Shown: positions 25,146 through 37,090 of the stretch, piece by piece
How positions within the stretch are numbered: the stretch's first letter is position 1
Layout: every line of letters begins with the position of its first letter
Origin: Labyrinthula sp. Ha
Lineage: Eukaryota; Sar; Bigyra; Labyrinthulida; Labyrinthulaceae
DNA length: 64,000 bases
Reading direction: 5' to 3'
Assembly: GCA_015227615.1 (NCBI GenBank)
Contig: JAALGZ010000004.1
Location: 1 to 64,000, forward strand
The notes under the pieces: model-generated
Told to the model about the DNA's origin: nothing
What the model saw: only the letters and a program-made list of their open reading frames with translations
Database searches by the model: none
Position numbers and translations under genes: made by a program

Positions 25146-26117
25146 ATGTATGCACCTATTCTTTCTTATGTTACTAATATATACCAAAATTATGATTTTC
25201 TTCATATTATACAACGTCCAAGTGGGAGTTGTATTCGCACACCTCCTCTAAAAAGCCAAATTAACGGAATAGAAAAGTTTACGGCAACTAAACTTTGCCT
25301 TTCAAATATTACAAATCCTATTCCTAGTCATGATATTTCAATAATTAAGCCAAGAGTAAAAAAACTAAGATTCAAGTCACTAACTCTGGACCATTGTGTT
25401 ATTGATTATAAAAAGCTATCACAACTCTTAGTAATATTCTCTGAAGAACTTAAAGGAATAGAAGAATTTGTATTCTTAACTGGATACTCGCTTGATGATG
25501 CAACACTATTATTTCATCCACTAATTTGGCAGAAGAATTTAAGAGTTTTCAAGTTCACAAGTACGACTGCTCCTGAAATAAAAACTATTCAAGAGAAGAA
25601 ATTCCTTCGTTTGTTTCACCAAGTCAAAGAGTTTCAGTATCCTTTATGTAAACTAAGCAGTCATTTCTTTAAAAATTTAGCTACTAAGGCGGATATTTCA
25701 AATTTGCAAATATTATCTGTTAATTGTCTTGGTGTTGATGAAGGAGTTGTTTCTCAAACCTTTTTCCTCGTTCAACAACTGTGTGGAATTGGTTTACTTA
25801 AAGAAGTTGGAATTAAAGTCTATGGTAATATTGAAATGTTTCTAACATCTCAATTATTAAGAAAAAATAATGGAATAAAATGGGAAGTCAGTAGTTCGAC
25901 TTTTCAATATTTTAGAGTTGGAGTAAAATATCTCTTTGATTCAGCAATTAAGATGGAGAATAATATAATAAGGGAATCCAAAATTATTTTCAAGAACTTT
26001 GACTATCGAAATGATCAAGATTTCAGTTTTGTTCATAGAGTGTTGTTGATTTCTCCCGAAAACTGGGATAAGATGGTTGGAAGGTCTGGTGATCATTACG
26101 TTCTTAAACTATCTTAG
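25146..26117 (+). CDS. LRR-like expanded-family protein, 323 aa (right-arm copy)
   Basis: Intronless, ATG 25,146 to TAG 26,117. The protein is identical to the product of 1,731-2,702, and the DNA also appears identical where compared. The upstream stretch is A-rich (AAAAAGAGATAA just before the ATG). Hydrophobic leucine/isoleucine periodicity suggests a degenerate leucine-rich-repeat solenoid, with the family blocks 'LSSHFFK' near residue 170 and 'LTSQLLRKN' near 235. No signal peptide, membrane segment or enzyme motif is evident. Perfect identity of the two copies, while inner arm DNA has diverged, points to recent copying or gene conversion. Function unknown. Confidence 0.85.
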   Translation: MYAPILSYVTNIYQNYDFLHIIQRPSGSCIRTPPLKSQINGIEKFTATKLCLSNITNPIPSHDISIIKPRVKKLRFKSLTLDHCVIDYKKLSQLLVIFSEELKGIEEFVFLTGYSLDDATLLFHPLIWQKNLRVFKFTSTTAPEIKTIQEKKFLRLFHQVKEFQYPLCKLSSHFFKNLATKADISNLQILSVNCLGVDEGVVSQTFFLVQQLCGIGLLKEVGIKVYGNIEMFLTSQLLRKNNGIKWEVSSSTFQYFRVGVKYLFDSAIKMENNIIRESKIIFKNFDYRNDQDFSFVHRVLLISPENWDKMVGRSGDHYVLKLS

Positions 26118-27633
26118 ATATATGATTTTATGGGAAGAGATCATTTTTAACTCTTATGTTAATCTTTCAGATTTATTTTTTCATTACTCTAATACTAGTA
26201 TTTAACCAGTAAAAATATTCATAAAATTCATCATATGTTAAAAGAATTAAAGATTGAAGTGCACTGTACAAAACCAATATTTTTCTATATATTGAATTTT
26301 TTTCAAATACAATTTCTATTGAATTGAATCTTTTTCTATGGTGAGAAAATTTGATGGTTTTTATCTTTTCTTAATATTTAGATAAAAGAATTCAAATATC
26401 AGGGAAGTAGTTCAAGAAAAAAATAAATATATTATTGTTTCTCATTAGTTTAATATACTGAATACAGAACATGAAATACTTGTAATCAATATATTCTTGA
26501 CTGGTTGTTATAAAATATTTAAAAGAAAATACTCATAGAAAAAAACACTACAAAATATCAAAGTAGAACTTGAAAATATAATTTGTAAATAGATAATGGT
26601 CAAAACAATGTTTTAGTAAAAAACTAAATCAAGGAAAGATAGAGTTTGTACCAACTGATTAATATCTACTATAGGTATTTGTATTGTTATTCGTTATTCA
26701 CAACTTGAAGGAAAAGTAACGTAGCTATAAGTTTAGTTTAGTAAATCTTAAACTAGCAGAATCATTGTTTCTATATTGAGGATAAGATAATGTGATAATG
26801 AACTGTTAATTGAGTAAAGCCAAAGAAAAGCAGCTGATTGGCATCTTTGAGTTTATGATTAAAGTTGATAAATTAAATGTATCAAAAGTTGGTAAAAATA
26901 TTCATTTTTTACCAATAGATAGTTTTGAAGAGTATGTATTTATTTCTAATTAAGCTTCTAAGATTTTCTACAGAGGAATTTCGACTAAAAATAAAACTTT
27001 ATGATTTAATGACCATAAAGATTAATTTAAATATACTGTTGAAAGAGATATAGAAAAAAATTCTAGCTTATTTACCAAGAAAGCATAAGCATATAGTTTA
27101 AAACAGTGTGGGTTGAGTTTGATTTTTAAAATAAATTGGCTGCTCTTCTTATTAGTTAGTTTACCAATGGCCGAATGGTAGAAAGAATGAAGGCATTGGA
27201 GAATGTCAATGTAATGACTAGAAAATTTTAAGATGGTCTTCTAAATATTACAGAAATGTTATAAGATATTGTAACGAAACGAATATTTCTGGGATTTTTG
27301 TGATTTTCTCTGAAAAGGAAACTATAAGGAACATGCTAATGACCTTTTGCATATCGTATAAAAAATATACATCCAGGAAACACGAAAGCACATCTTGATA
27401 TTAACTTGGAGCGTTATTGATACTAACTAACCTTTAATACAAAGATTTCATAAGTCCTTTACTTCTTGGCTTAATCTACTTGTATTTCTTGAATAAACTG
27501 TTATCATTTACTATTTTCTAAGAAGTTTCATTATAAAATTACCCATAAATGCAACCAAAAAAAATTATCAGGTATCAAAAGTACAATAAGTTATGTTATA
27601 TTTATTTTGTATAAAAAGAAAGAAACGAGGAGA
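26118..27633. other. Gene-free spacer in the right arm
   Basis: Mirror of 216-1,730. Nothing supported. Bases around 26,850-26,930 hold the local cluster of arm-to-arm differences. Confidence 0.5.
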
Positions 27634-28617
27634 TCACTTGGTAATAGTTGTTGAATTTAGATATCCTTTCCTATTGGCATCCTTTGATTCACTCCATTCT
27701 TCAGAGAAAAAAGTTCTACTTCTACTGAAAATGTTGTTGTAGAACTGTGGAAAATCTTTACTGCAGGAAAAGAAAATCTTTGAAAATACATTGCATTCAT
27801 CCTGAATCATGACACTGGCAGAAAGGAATTCCTTTGCTCTTTCTATATTACCATACATTACGCCTAGTTCAATAAACCAAATAAAATTTGGACATTTTAA
27901 GAGTAGTTGAGATGCTAGGAAAAGAGGAAGTTGGTTCAGATCATTCACATAAACAGAAACTTTTAATATTTTTGCTTTTGAGCATATTTTACAAAGTTTA
28001 ACATAATTTTCAACAAGAAAATCCTCATCTGCATAATTCATGTTAATTCCTAAAGATTTCAGTTTCAAATAATTTATTGTACTTGTAATGGTTTTATAAA
28101 AATGATGACTAATTGAACTGAAAGGGATATGAAGTTCTTCAACCATGTGCAATGAGTTTATGATTTGTTTTCTTATTTTCTTCGAGACTTTTTCATTAGT
28201 ATGGGAGTTAAATTTCAGTATTTTTAGAGTCTTTATCTGATATAATAAAATATAAATTAAGTTAAGTTGATGATCTGAACATCTCCCTATAATCTCAAGT
28301 TCGACTAATTCGCCAACTTTTTGTAGCAAAGATAACAAGAAAGAATTTATTCTCAGAACTTTTAAGTTCATCTCACGAATGATAAGGTGTTTAAAATCAA
28401 TTTTGTTCAAAAAATCTAAAACCAGGTTTTTTTCTTTTTCGCTTAGTTTGAATTTGAAATGTGTGAGCTCCAAAATGTCTATTTCGTCTTCTTCGTCTAT
28501 TTGTTTTATCCCTTGCTCGAGACGAACCCAGAAATTAAATCCCTCTATCTCTTGAAGCAGGCGAATATATTTTCTTGATCTATGAAAAGTTATGATATAA
28601 TTTTTAGAAGCGTTCAT
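27634..28617 (-). CDS. LRR-like expanded-family protein, 327 aa
   Basis: Intronless, ATG 28,617 to TGA 27,634. It is a clear but diverged paralog of the 323-residue protein: the order of blocks is the same, including 'ISHHFYK' near residue 170, 'LASQLLLKC' near 235, and a tail 'FFSEEWSES'. Leucine and isoleucine recur at LRR-like spacing ('LKVLRINSF', 'LKSLGINMN', 'LKVSVYVN'). Charged N-terminal third with 'DEEDEIDILEL'. No membrane segment or enzyme motif. The last 70 codons are duplicated at window bases 3-215 in opposite orientation, so the inverted repeat covers at least the end of this gene and probably all of it. Function unknown. Confidence 0.82.
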   Translation of the reverse strand: MNASKNYIITFHRSRKYIRLLQEIEGFNFWVRLEQGIKQIDEEDEIDILELTHFKFKLSEKEKNLVLDFLNKIDFKHLIIREMNLKVLRINSFLLSLLQKVGELVELEIIGRCSDHQLNLIYILLYQIKTLKILKFNSHTNEKVSKKIRKQIINSLHMVEELHIPFSSISHHFYKTITSTINYLKLKSLGINMNYADEDFLVENYVKLCKICSKAKILKVSVYVNDLNQLPLFLASQLLLKCPNFIWFIELGVMYGNIERAKEFLSASVMIQDECNVFSKIFFSCSKDFPQFYNNIFSRSRTFFSEEWSESKDANRKGYLNSTTITK

Positions 28618-29537
28618 AGAATTGAAATTGTATTTTCAAACGAAACTTTATTCTTTTTCTTGTTTTTTTTCCGGGAATAGAATAAATAGAAAAATTCTTC
28701 TATTCTTAATTGAGTCTTAAATATAATAAAGGGAGTTAGACAAGTGATTGTCCGTATCGTCTATATGTGTATGAGGATACGTATACTAACTTAAACAAAC
28801 TGAAAGAGCTTGAAAACAGCTTTAAAATGATATAAGTAACGTCTTCTAACTCCCAGTAGTTGTTGAGATATTGAGGTTTTACTATCTGTTGTTTCCGGTG
28901 CTTATGTATTAGTAAAAATGTATTATGTAAAGTTGCACCAATTGTGCAGTAATGTAATATTGTATTATAACTATGTAAAGTGTAAACAGTCAGTATGGAG
29001 AGAGTCGTACACTCGACTGCTTAGTGTCTGACTAAGGGAATCAAAGAGAAAAGCAATTTACTATTGTTAAGCTCAACTTATGCAATTTTCTTAAAAATAT
29101 ATCTTGTTTTCGTGCAAAACTATTTCTCCAATGAAGTTAATCTTCCTCTTCTTAGTATCAATACCACACTATTGAAAGAATTTTTATGGTTTTTAAGTTG
29201 CGATCTTTAGCTTCATAGTTTTCTGCAGATAGGAAAAATCTATATTCTGTAGGTTTAATTTCAACAGTTTTTTTGATTTGGATAATTTAATCACTTAGAA
29301 TAATTTAATTCTTTAAGAAGGATTCAACCAAGTTATAACAATAAATATGCTTTCAAAGCCTGAATCTACTTAGAAATTTATCAACTCATAAATATGAGAA
29401 AATATATACCTAAAATAAAAGAAATTATATAATTTTTTTAAGTAACTTTTTAATATAGTATAAAAATGAAATAACTAATAACTTGTCTTGAAAATTAAGC
29501 ATAATCTTCCTGAATGCTCCAAATTTCAATGTATTGT
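28618..29537. other. Gene-free intergenic stretch
   Basis: About 0.9 kb between a family gene and the broken family copy. No coding, RNA or repeat signal that I can support. Confidence 0.5.
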
Positions 29538-30504
29538 TCACAACTTCTTCCACGCAGTATAGAAAAATCGTTTTGTAAAGCTTTGGCATTTTATCTCCTT
29601 AGATCTAATAATTTTTTTCAAAAGGTTTTTCAAATCCCGAGTATGACTTGTTCCTGAAAAAGATAGTACTTGAAAATTGTACTTGATCAGTATTTGCAAT
29701 TTAAATAATATTTCCAAGAGTAATCGCAAACTTGATACATTTTTTTTTCAATTCCGAATTGCATTTCCTACTTTATATTAGTTACTTTAGTTAGAAGTTG
29801 ATACATAGCAATGCATTGACACTTTTTATTAGAGTTTAACGAGACTTTTATCTCTTTCAGATGATCTTGACCAAATGAACTTCCTAGCAAATAAATATAT
29901 CGGGCAATTATTGCATCTTCTGTGAACATGAACTGCAGATTTAATACATTTAAGTTTTAATTATCAAATTGAATACTCATATTCGTCAGAAAAGTGCCCA
30001 ATATAGAGCTCAACAGGAATTGAAAGCTCATTAACACGTCGAAAGAGTTGAAAAGCAGGCTTTTCTGAGTTGGATCAGCTTCAGATAAATTATCAAGAAT
30101 AAAGTGTACAATTTTGATATTTTCAAAGTTCAATGAAATCTTGAGAAGTATATAAAACTGCTCTGCTTTATCGCTAATACAAAAACTTAACTCATTCAAG
30201 TCTTTGAGGTATGTATAATAGATTAGAAAAAATTTTAAGTTATCATTACAAACAGCAAAGTGGTCAATTGCAAGACATTTTATCTCAAACTCTACAAGAA
30301 AATGGACACAACTTAAAATCTGAGCCATTTAAGGGAGAAAGAAAATCTCACAGTCTCAAGGTATTAACTCTGTCCTTTCAACTTATTTTTCGTACTCTGA
30401 ATAGGATTCTCGAGATCTTCAAAAGAATTATCCATATCTGCTATTATTAGTTTTGTATTATCATAATATATCTCAAAAACTATCTTATTAAGCTTATCAG
30501 ACAT
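29538..30504 (-). pseudogene. Broken member of the LRR-like expanded family
   Basis: Starts with ATG at 30,504 and shows family similarity down to about 29,540, a span of about 967 bases that equals an intact family gene. The middle part (30,328-29,957) aligns with residues 70-190 of the 323-residue protein. The following stretch contains 'KTVNIK'-region similarity to the 'NNGIKWEV' block, and the end has the tail 'RFFYTAWKKL', matching the family F-F-x-x-x-W ending. Disabling changes include a TAA at 30,366-30,364, a frame change soon after, a TAA at 29,957, another in-frame stop near 29,770, and a further frame change near 29,735. Several independent breaks indicate an old pseudogene. It lies head-to-head with the intact 337-residue member. 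Confidence 0.75.
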
Positions 30505-30652
30505 CGTTGTTTCTTTTGTCTTCTTTTTTAAGAAGATCTTTTTCTATTTGTATATTTCTATCTTAACAACTATATAAAGTCAGTCTATTTCTTATTTTTT
30601 CAACTATTTTTAGAATAAACAGATTTTTATATAATAAGACGAAACTAAATAG
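30505..30652. promoter_or_regulatory. Shared divergent upstream region of two family members
   Basis: Only 148 bases separate the start of the broken member (minus strand) from the ATG of the intact 337-residue member (plus strand). It is T-rich toward the pseudogene and A/T-rich with 'TATATAA' at about 30,629-30,635, some 18-24 bases before the plus-strand ATG. Whether this is a TATA box is inference. Confidence 0.4.
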
Positions 30653-31666
30653 ATGAAACTTATCCCTGATATTACACGGAAAGATAATGTTATTATAGTT
30701 AAACAAATATGGCTTCAAAAATTTAGGTTACGAGCAATTGGTCAAACTATATTCAGAGGAAATCAAAAAAAGGAAATCGATACATTGGATATCAGAAGGC
30801 TTCAACTTCCAATTCCTGTGAAGACTCAACAAAAGTTTCTTAATTTTCTGGATAAATGCAGAATTAAGACTTTTCGAGTTTTTTTATTAATTGGAGAGGA
30901 AGAAGATGTAGAAAATTTCTTAAAAACATTTCTGGAAAAGTTTTATTTCTTAGAAGAATTTGAATATGTGGGATATAAGAAGCATCAAATGAGCTTAATT
31001 TTGAATTTATATAGTCATTTCAATGGATTAAAGGTTTTGAAAATACACGGAGATTTTATAGAAACTTATTTAGAAGAAGTGGAATCTAGTTCAAAATCAA
31101 ACTGTTTGAATACAAGAACGCTTCAAGTTGAAAAAGAAAAATCTTTATTAAACAAACTCAAAAATATAACTGCATTTACGTTCCCTATGACCATGTTGAG
31201 TCACACCTTTTATAAACAACTTAACATGAAGTATGTAGACTTTAAGCTGACTTCAATTGGCATCCAGTTAGAAAATACTGTGTCAAAGGAGAAAGTAGCA
31301 ATATTGTATAAACTTTTTGAATTGTGTCAAAATAAGTCTATCCAAAAAATATTCATTAATCTTTGTACTGACTTGGATTTGGATGTCTTTCTTTTTAATC
31401 AGTTCATAGAAAAATGTCAAAAGAAAATTTGGAACATTGTTTTTAGTGTTCCCACTAAGAAGAATCACAACATTCTCAACGTTTTCAGATCATTAATAAA
31501 GTTACAAAACATTTTCATAATAGATTCACAACTACAGTTTTGTTTTAACTTCACTAAAGCTATGTTTGATGAAATAATTTCTGTTTCAATGAAAAGGTTC
31601 TTTCCATCAAGTTGGGAGCTCCGGGAGAATTATTTTAATTATATCCAATTTAGGAAAACATCTTAA
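30653..31666 (+). CDS. LRR-like expanded-family protein, 337 aa
   Basis: Intronless, ATG 30,653 to TAA 31,666. It is the most diverged intact family member in the window. It keeps the block 'LSHTFYKQL' near residue 180, a 'FLFNQFIEKC' block near 245 corresponding to 'SQLL' in the others, and the tail 'RFFPSSWEL'. Leucine-rich strand-helix pattern throughout; no signal peptide, membrane segment or catalytic motif. It is divergently placed from the broken copy across 148 bases, which suggests an ancient tail-out tandem or inverted duplication of the family. It lies outside the visible inverted repeat. Function unknown. Confidence 0.8.
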   Translation: MKLIPDITRKDNVIIVKQIWLQKFRLRAIGQTIFRGNQKKEIDTLDIRRLQLPIPVKTQQKFLNFLDKCRIKTFRVFLLIGEEEDVENFLKTFLEKFYFLEEFEYVGYKKHQMSLILNLYSHFNGLKVLKIHGDFIETYLEEVESSSKSNCLNTRTLQVEKEKSLLNKLKNITAFTFPMTMLSHTFYKQLNMKYVDFKLTSIGIQLENTVSKEKVAILYKLFELCQNKSIQKIFINLCTDLDLDVFLFNQFIEKCQKKIWNIVFSVPTKKNHNILNVFRSLIKLQNIFIIDSQLQFCFNFTKAMFDEIISVSMKRFFPSSWELRENYFNYIQFRKTS

Positions 31667-32559
31667 AAGAATTATAATTATATTTAATAGTATTTCCTTT
31701 TTGCTAACTACTTTTTTTTAATTTTTTTATAATATGATTTTGCCCTATGTAAGTTGAACCAGATGAAAGTTTACTTCCAATTATATAGTTTTCACTAATG
31801 TGTTATCAGCTTCAAAGATTATTTTGGTAAAACCATATCGGCAGCTAAAGAAGATAAATCTTTACAATGTTGGATTTTGCCCATTGAGGGAACTTTCTTT
31901 TCATAACAGTGTGCAATAATGTTAATTCTTGCAGGACTCTAGCCAACTTGTTCATAAACAACCCAGATTTCCTTTACAGAGATTGAGAAAGTGAAATCTT
32001 TCCTTTGTGTGTGGATAATTCATCTCTAGTTCATGCTCTAGGTTTCTTATATAATTACAAAATTAGTGCTATTATGAATAGTTTTTCTAATCATCTCAAG
32101 AATCTCTTTAAGAAATACTCATTTCTAAAAATCTGAAAAACTAATCATGAATACTGTTCCAATGAAGAAAGGGAAGTAGGCTCTGCAATATATTCAAGGT
32201 TCTCCTCTAACAACCGGTATAATTAACTACTCTTGGTGACAAATTTTGAAAAATAATATAGTCTTCTGTAATGGCTCTCATTTTGTCGAGATTTTCAAAA
32301 CTAAGGTGCAAAATAAATTTAATCTGCTTTTCTTGATTTATATTATACTAATTGCTCGGCCAAGTTGAAAGTAGAACTTTTTATATGGCTTTGTATTCCT
32401 TATCCATTATGCTTGGGAAAGTTTTGTAGAACAAGTATGTTTTACAAGGGTTAGTCGTAGTCTAAATGAGTTTCAACCTAGCCAAGGAAGAGATGCTAAA
32501 GAACGAAGAGTTTAAGAAAATTATTTTGCAATGAAATTGATTTTCGTAGCTTATCTTTG
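31667..32559. other. Gene-free stretch before the LTR element
   Basis: No supported gene. A short piece near 32,240-32,340 vaguely recalls retroelement integrase sequence but is too short and decayed to call. Confidence 0.45.
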
Positions 32560-32865
32560 TATGAGGGGTATTAAGTTACCGCGCTTTCTGTCATAGTTTG
32601 GTATGCTCATTTTCTATTTCATTACTTTAATCTGAAGGAGTACATCACGCCACGTCATCTAACAGTCTTTCATAGTATATTTTGATACACCATTCCAAAA
32701 AATGAAACGCAAACAGTTGAACAGTCAACTAAAAGAGAATAAAAAAATCTTTTAGCTTTAACACGTCAATGGATAATGTTTTGTACTTGCTGTGAGCAAC
32801 TGAAATATTACTAACACAAGTTTGGCCACGTCAACTTGATAAGCAAACCCAATTAAGTAGACGAA
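32560..32865 (+). repeat. 5' LTR of the Ty3/gypsy element
   Basis: Direct repeat with 39,580-39,883, offset about 7,019 bases. The match is strong from 'ACATCACGCCACGTCA' (32,642) to 'AAGTAGACGAA' (32,865), and weaker in the first 80 bases, so the start is approximate (plus or minus 30 bases). The unit holds the word CCACGTCA twice. Confidence 0.85.
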
Positions 32866-35800
32866 TAGCCCCAATATTGCAATATTAGAGATCTTTCCTT
32901 ATGTCCTTATACTGGGATGCATAAAAACAGAGCTGAAAAAGATCACTATTGACCGTATCTAATAAGAGTTTCCATAAATATGTCGATTGAAGAGAAGAAA
33001 CAACCTGTTAATTCAGCACTATTAGCTAAGATGTTTGGAGATTAAAATATTCAGCAGTTAATCAGCTTTTCGAAAGTAAACAAAACATACTTAATCGATA
33101 TTAGATCAAGCTTCTTAAATTAACTGACTTTGAACCAGATAAGCTTGAACGTTCTTACCCGAGTTTGATCATTTGGGAACAGAGGAACAACAGATGGTAG
33201 ATCTTACCCGAAGTTTAGGAAAGGAGAACTTACCAAACATTCAAAGTACACGACGAAACTAGAGATCAACTTAACAACGATAGGTTACTTGACTAAAAAG
33301 GTGTATGTAAAAAAATATGCAACTCCAAAACAACCATAGATTTATTTATAGAAAATGCGGTGTTGGACACTGAGGTGATAGAAACTGAAGCTGTTGATGC
33401 TTTGTTCAATTATGTGAAGGATTTATTGGTTCATTTACCAAGAGGAATTGTTGAGAAATCCAAGTTGATTGCTAAAGCAATAGCAGGCTTGTTACCAGAA
33501 AACAGATTTGTGTCACAATTGGATATTGAAAACCATGAAAATTTAAGGGAATATGATTGTAAGAAGCTTAAGGATTGTATCAATAATAGTATTCCCCCAG
33601 AACACACAATAATCCGTGCTATGGAGTTTATTAAATTGGAAACCAAGATGAAAAAAATGCAACTAAATGAGTTCCTGCCTGTTAAAGATATCACCAACAT
33701 TTACCTTGAAAACTTTATATATATACTGTTATAGGTTTGAAAATCAATCATCAATATGTAGATGGATTAGCGAGTCCAAAGCTACAAATCCTAGCAATGA
33801 GATCTTAGACAAGAACTGAAAGTAATATTTATATGGCAAGGAGAAGGAATTTCAAAGGAGTCAAGAAAGTAAACCCCGACAAAATCTATCGAAGAGTCGT
33901 CCTTAAAAGATAACCATTAGGTACAAAGTGATATATTGATAAGAGATTCAGAAATGGATCTTGAAAACAAAATGTGTAAAGGGAAATCAGAGAGAAAAAT
34001 CGAACACTCATTTGAGAGACATTAACGAGGCAAACACTGCACATTAGATGTGTCGATGGAACGAATGATTGGAATATTTCCCCTGTCAATTACTAATTGT
34101 GAATTGAAGACTCAGTTGAAGGATGGAGTATAAATTATTATGGTTCTGCTGGATATTGAACCATCTGCAGCCCACAGTCCGGAAGAATCAAAATGTATTG
34201 TTCGAAAACTATGAATTTGATAAGACCACTCTAATTATTTACAGCAACAGGAAAACTTGTTTGGTTTAAGAGTTGGGTACAATTACGGAAGTAACCGTAT
34301 GCTTGAGTAAACAAGCTAATAATGTGGAATGGGTGTTAAGAATGTTGAAATTATGATTCCGGAGTATGATAACTAGGTCAGCCTGTTGATTGGAAATAAT
34401 TTACTTACTAAATAGTAGGCGGATCTTGTTTTCACATTGAACAAAATAGTACAGTCATGAAAAAAAAACAAGATTATTACCACAAAAGAGAAACCCCTAC
34501 TTACAGATGGTTGATTATTGGTCCTGCGATGTGATAAAATATGTAGAATGTAATGCGGAGAATGAAGTTTAGCTCTACAAATGGGGTTTGAATACGGGGT
34601 TAATCAATGTTGTCCTTATTCACTAGAACTGACATCATAATTTAGGGGAAAATAATTATTAAAAAGATATGAGGTACTTTTACTGGAAATATTGAAGCAG
34701 CATGACCCGTTATGTTTGGTGGCGATGAAGTGGCGTACTTTGATATTGAGAACACTGATATTGGAAATAATTATAAACATAAGTCCGAAGAAGATAAGAC
34801 CTTCAAGTATAAAAATCTATCAAATATTAAATGAAATTAGCTTAGGGGTGTTTAAAAGTTTTTGGGAGATGAAAGATATTTTCAGGAGGTTATTTGTTTC
34901 TCGTGTTAGGGCTTCTTATGATGGAGACTCGCCCAATGTCTATTCTCCTCAAAACCAATTGTATGTGATTTACTCCTAGTTAGGCAACATAGAGTTCTAA
35001 ATCAAAATATAGCAGGTTATGAACCATTGAACTTTTTAATATCTAAGATTAAGGAGATGCTTAAAGCACATATTATCAGGGCTAAAAAAAATCAAACAAC
35101 CGAAAGGGTTGTGTTAGTTCTCCCTATTAAGAGACCGAAGAGATTTAGATTGGTCGTTTATTTCAGACGTCGGAATATTATAATTCAGAAGGTTAGAAGT
35201 TCCTTTGCATAATTCGATTTAAAATCATCAAGAGGTATAGGAAAGATTTTTTCTCGTTTGATTTGGTGAATGAATTGGAATATTTACCATATAATGAATC
35301 AAGAAACAAAGTATTTGCCGCCACTAAACCTTGGGGAATGGTTCAATCCTTCTAGGTGACTTCACAAGGAAAAAAACCGTGTCTTCATTATCCCTATGAT
35401 AAAAATTAAGTAAGCTTTTAATAAACGTGATTCTTAACCGAATTCATGGACAAAATGAATAGATCATACGACGTTGCTTACTAACGATAACTATGAAATG
35501 CATAATATACTGGAAAATTAACTAATGAGAGAGGAACTTGTGAAACTGTTTATCAAAATCAATAAATGTGTATTTTTGAGTGCTTAATTCAAAGTTTTAG
35601 AAGGAATCTTAACCCAGATGAATATTCATTTACTAATGATTAAGTGGATGAATTACGGAGTCCAACTGAAACCAAATTACTTAATTGTCTTGCGCAGCTC
35701 CTTTACACTGCAAACCGTTTGGGTAACATTGATTAGAGAATTGCAGAAACAATAAATACATTTTATTTGAACTAAAATACCAATTCTCATCTAGACTTTT

Positions 35801-37051
35801 TAGAGAGAAAACGTATTCTACTGATATGGAACCATCTGTTTCACTAGAATCTCCAACCTTTTAAGTACATACAGAAAACTTAATAACAACTACCCAGATT
35901 TACTATATCCCTAATAAGAATACCAACATCTTTCTTTATGTCCCGGGAGAATACTGAAGCTTGCTCCGAACAAAAACAAATGATCAAGTAAACTTCACTC
36001 ATCCGTTGAATAGCGGATAAAAAGACATTTAACAGTGGAACCTTTTTTAACTCTAGATATAATTAGCACATTACCTGTGAAAAAAATGTCGACCAGCAGC
36101 CGTAAAAAGAATATCCTTATCTATTTCATTTTCTCTTTAATGCTGACGGAAAAACTGTTTTGACGATTGTGGAACTTAATTGGGAAAACTAATGCCACGT
36201 AATATCATGATTAGAGTCTATGCATCTCACTTGGGAGTATGGTCTATTGATTTCATGGAAATTGATCTTAGAGATCATACTAGTTTTACTAATAATTTAT
36301 TAATAAAAATCTTGCTCAATTCTTAGTATTGATTGGCTCCGTTAATCCCTCCACCATATTGATGTTTTTGTGATGATTAATCGGTGTTCAGCATAAAATC
36401 AGAATTACTTGACAAGACTAAAACCGCATTTCCTTAATTTATAATAAGAATCGAACGACTATTGACATTTCCTAAGAGATTTGCTGTAGACATAGTTTAA
36501 GAATATATCATTTAGATGGTGCAAAAATCTTCCAGTGGATCGTTCGAGTAGGTGATTAAACCCACTTAGTAATGGTAACAAGATTTTAAAGGTAGAATAC
36601 AGATACTCTTTAGATCTGATGGAATTCAATAAAGCGGATCATGAATCTTATTGGAGAAAGGTGGATATTTAACATGTATCAAGAAATATATATCTTAAAA
36701 TTCTTCAGCTACAGAATCTTAGAGGGGGGCGCTTATTCTTATTAAAGATACAAGAAATTGATTTCTCTAACTTAAATGAAATTATTATGAAAGATGGAGG
36801 GATATTTCTATCCCATTTGCTACTAAATCCCATATTTTTCACACCCATTAAATATATAATCATGGTAAGAATAAGATCGAACTACATTTCTTGGGGATAT
36901 GTGATTCAGAGTGGATTAAATGAAACATTGTTTAGTGATTTGAACATGATGGGGGTAATTTATACACTTTCAAGAGAAGTTTAATTTTAAATTGTACTTT
37001 CAATAATATTAAGTTTGGTTTGCGTGCCAGAGATGATCTTTACGTCGGTCT

Positions 37052-37054
<3 letters not shown>

Positions 37055-37088
<34 letters not shown>
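37055..37088. repeat. AT dinucleotide microsatellite inside the LTR element
   Basis: About 17 uninterrupted TA/AT units within the decayed internal region of the element. Confidence 0.92.

Positions 37089-37090
<2 letters not shown>

Larger units (their letters stand above)
19830..27849. repeat. Right arm of the large inverted repeat
   Basis: Reverse complement of the left arm. The inner end near 19,830 lies in an integrase relic, mirroring the left arm. From about 22,800 outward the match to the left arm is nearly perfect, and it continues to the mirror of window base 1 at about 27,849. The homology may continue further right, but its left partner would be outside the window. Confidence 0.95.

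Noticed and set aside
32240-32340. Integrase-like trace left of the 5' LTR
   Set aside because: Too short and decayed; the resemblance could be chance.
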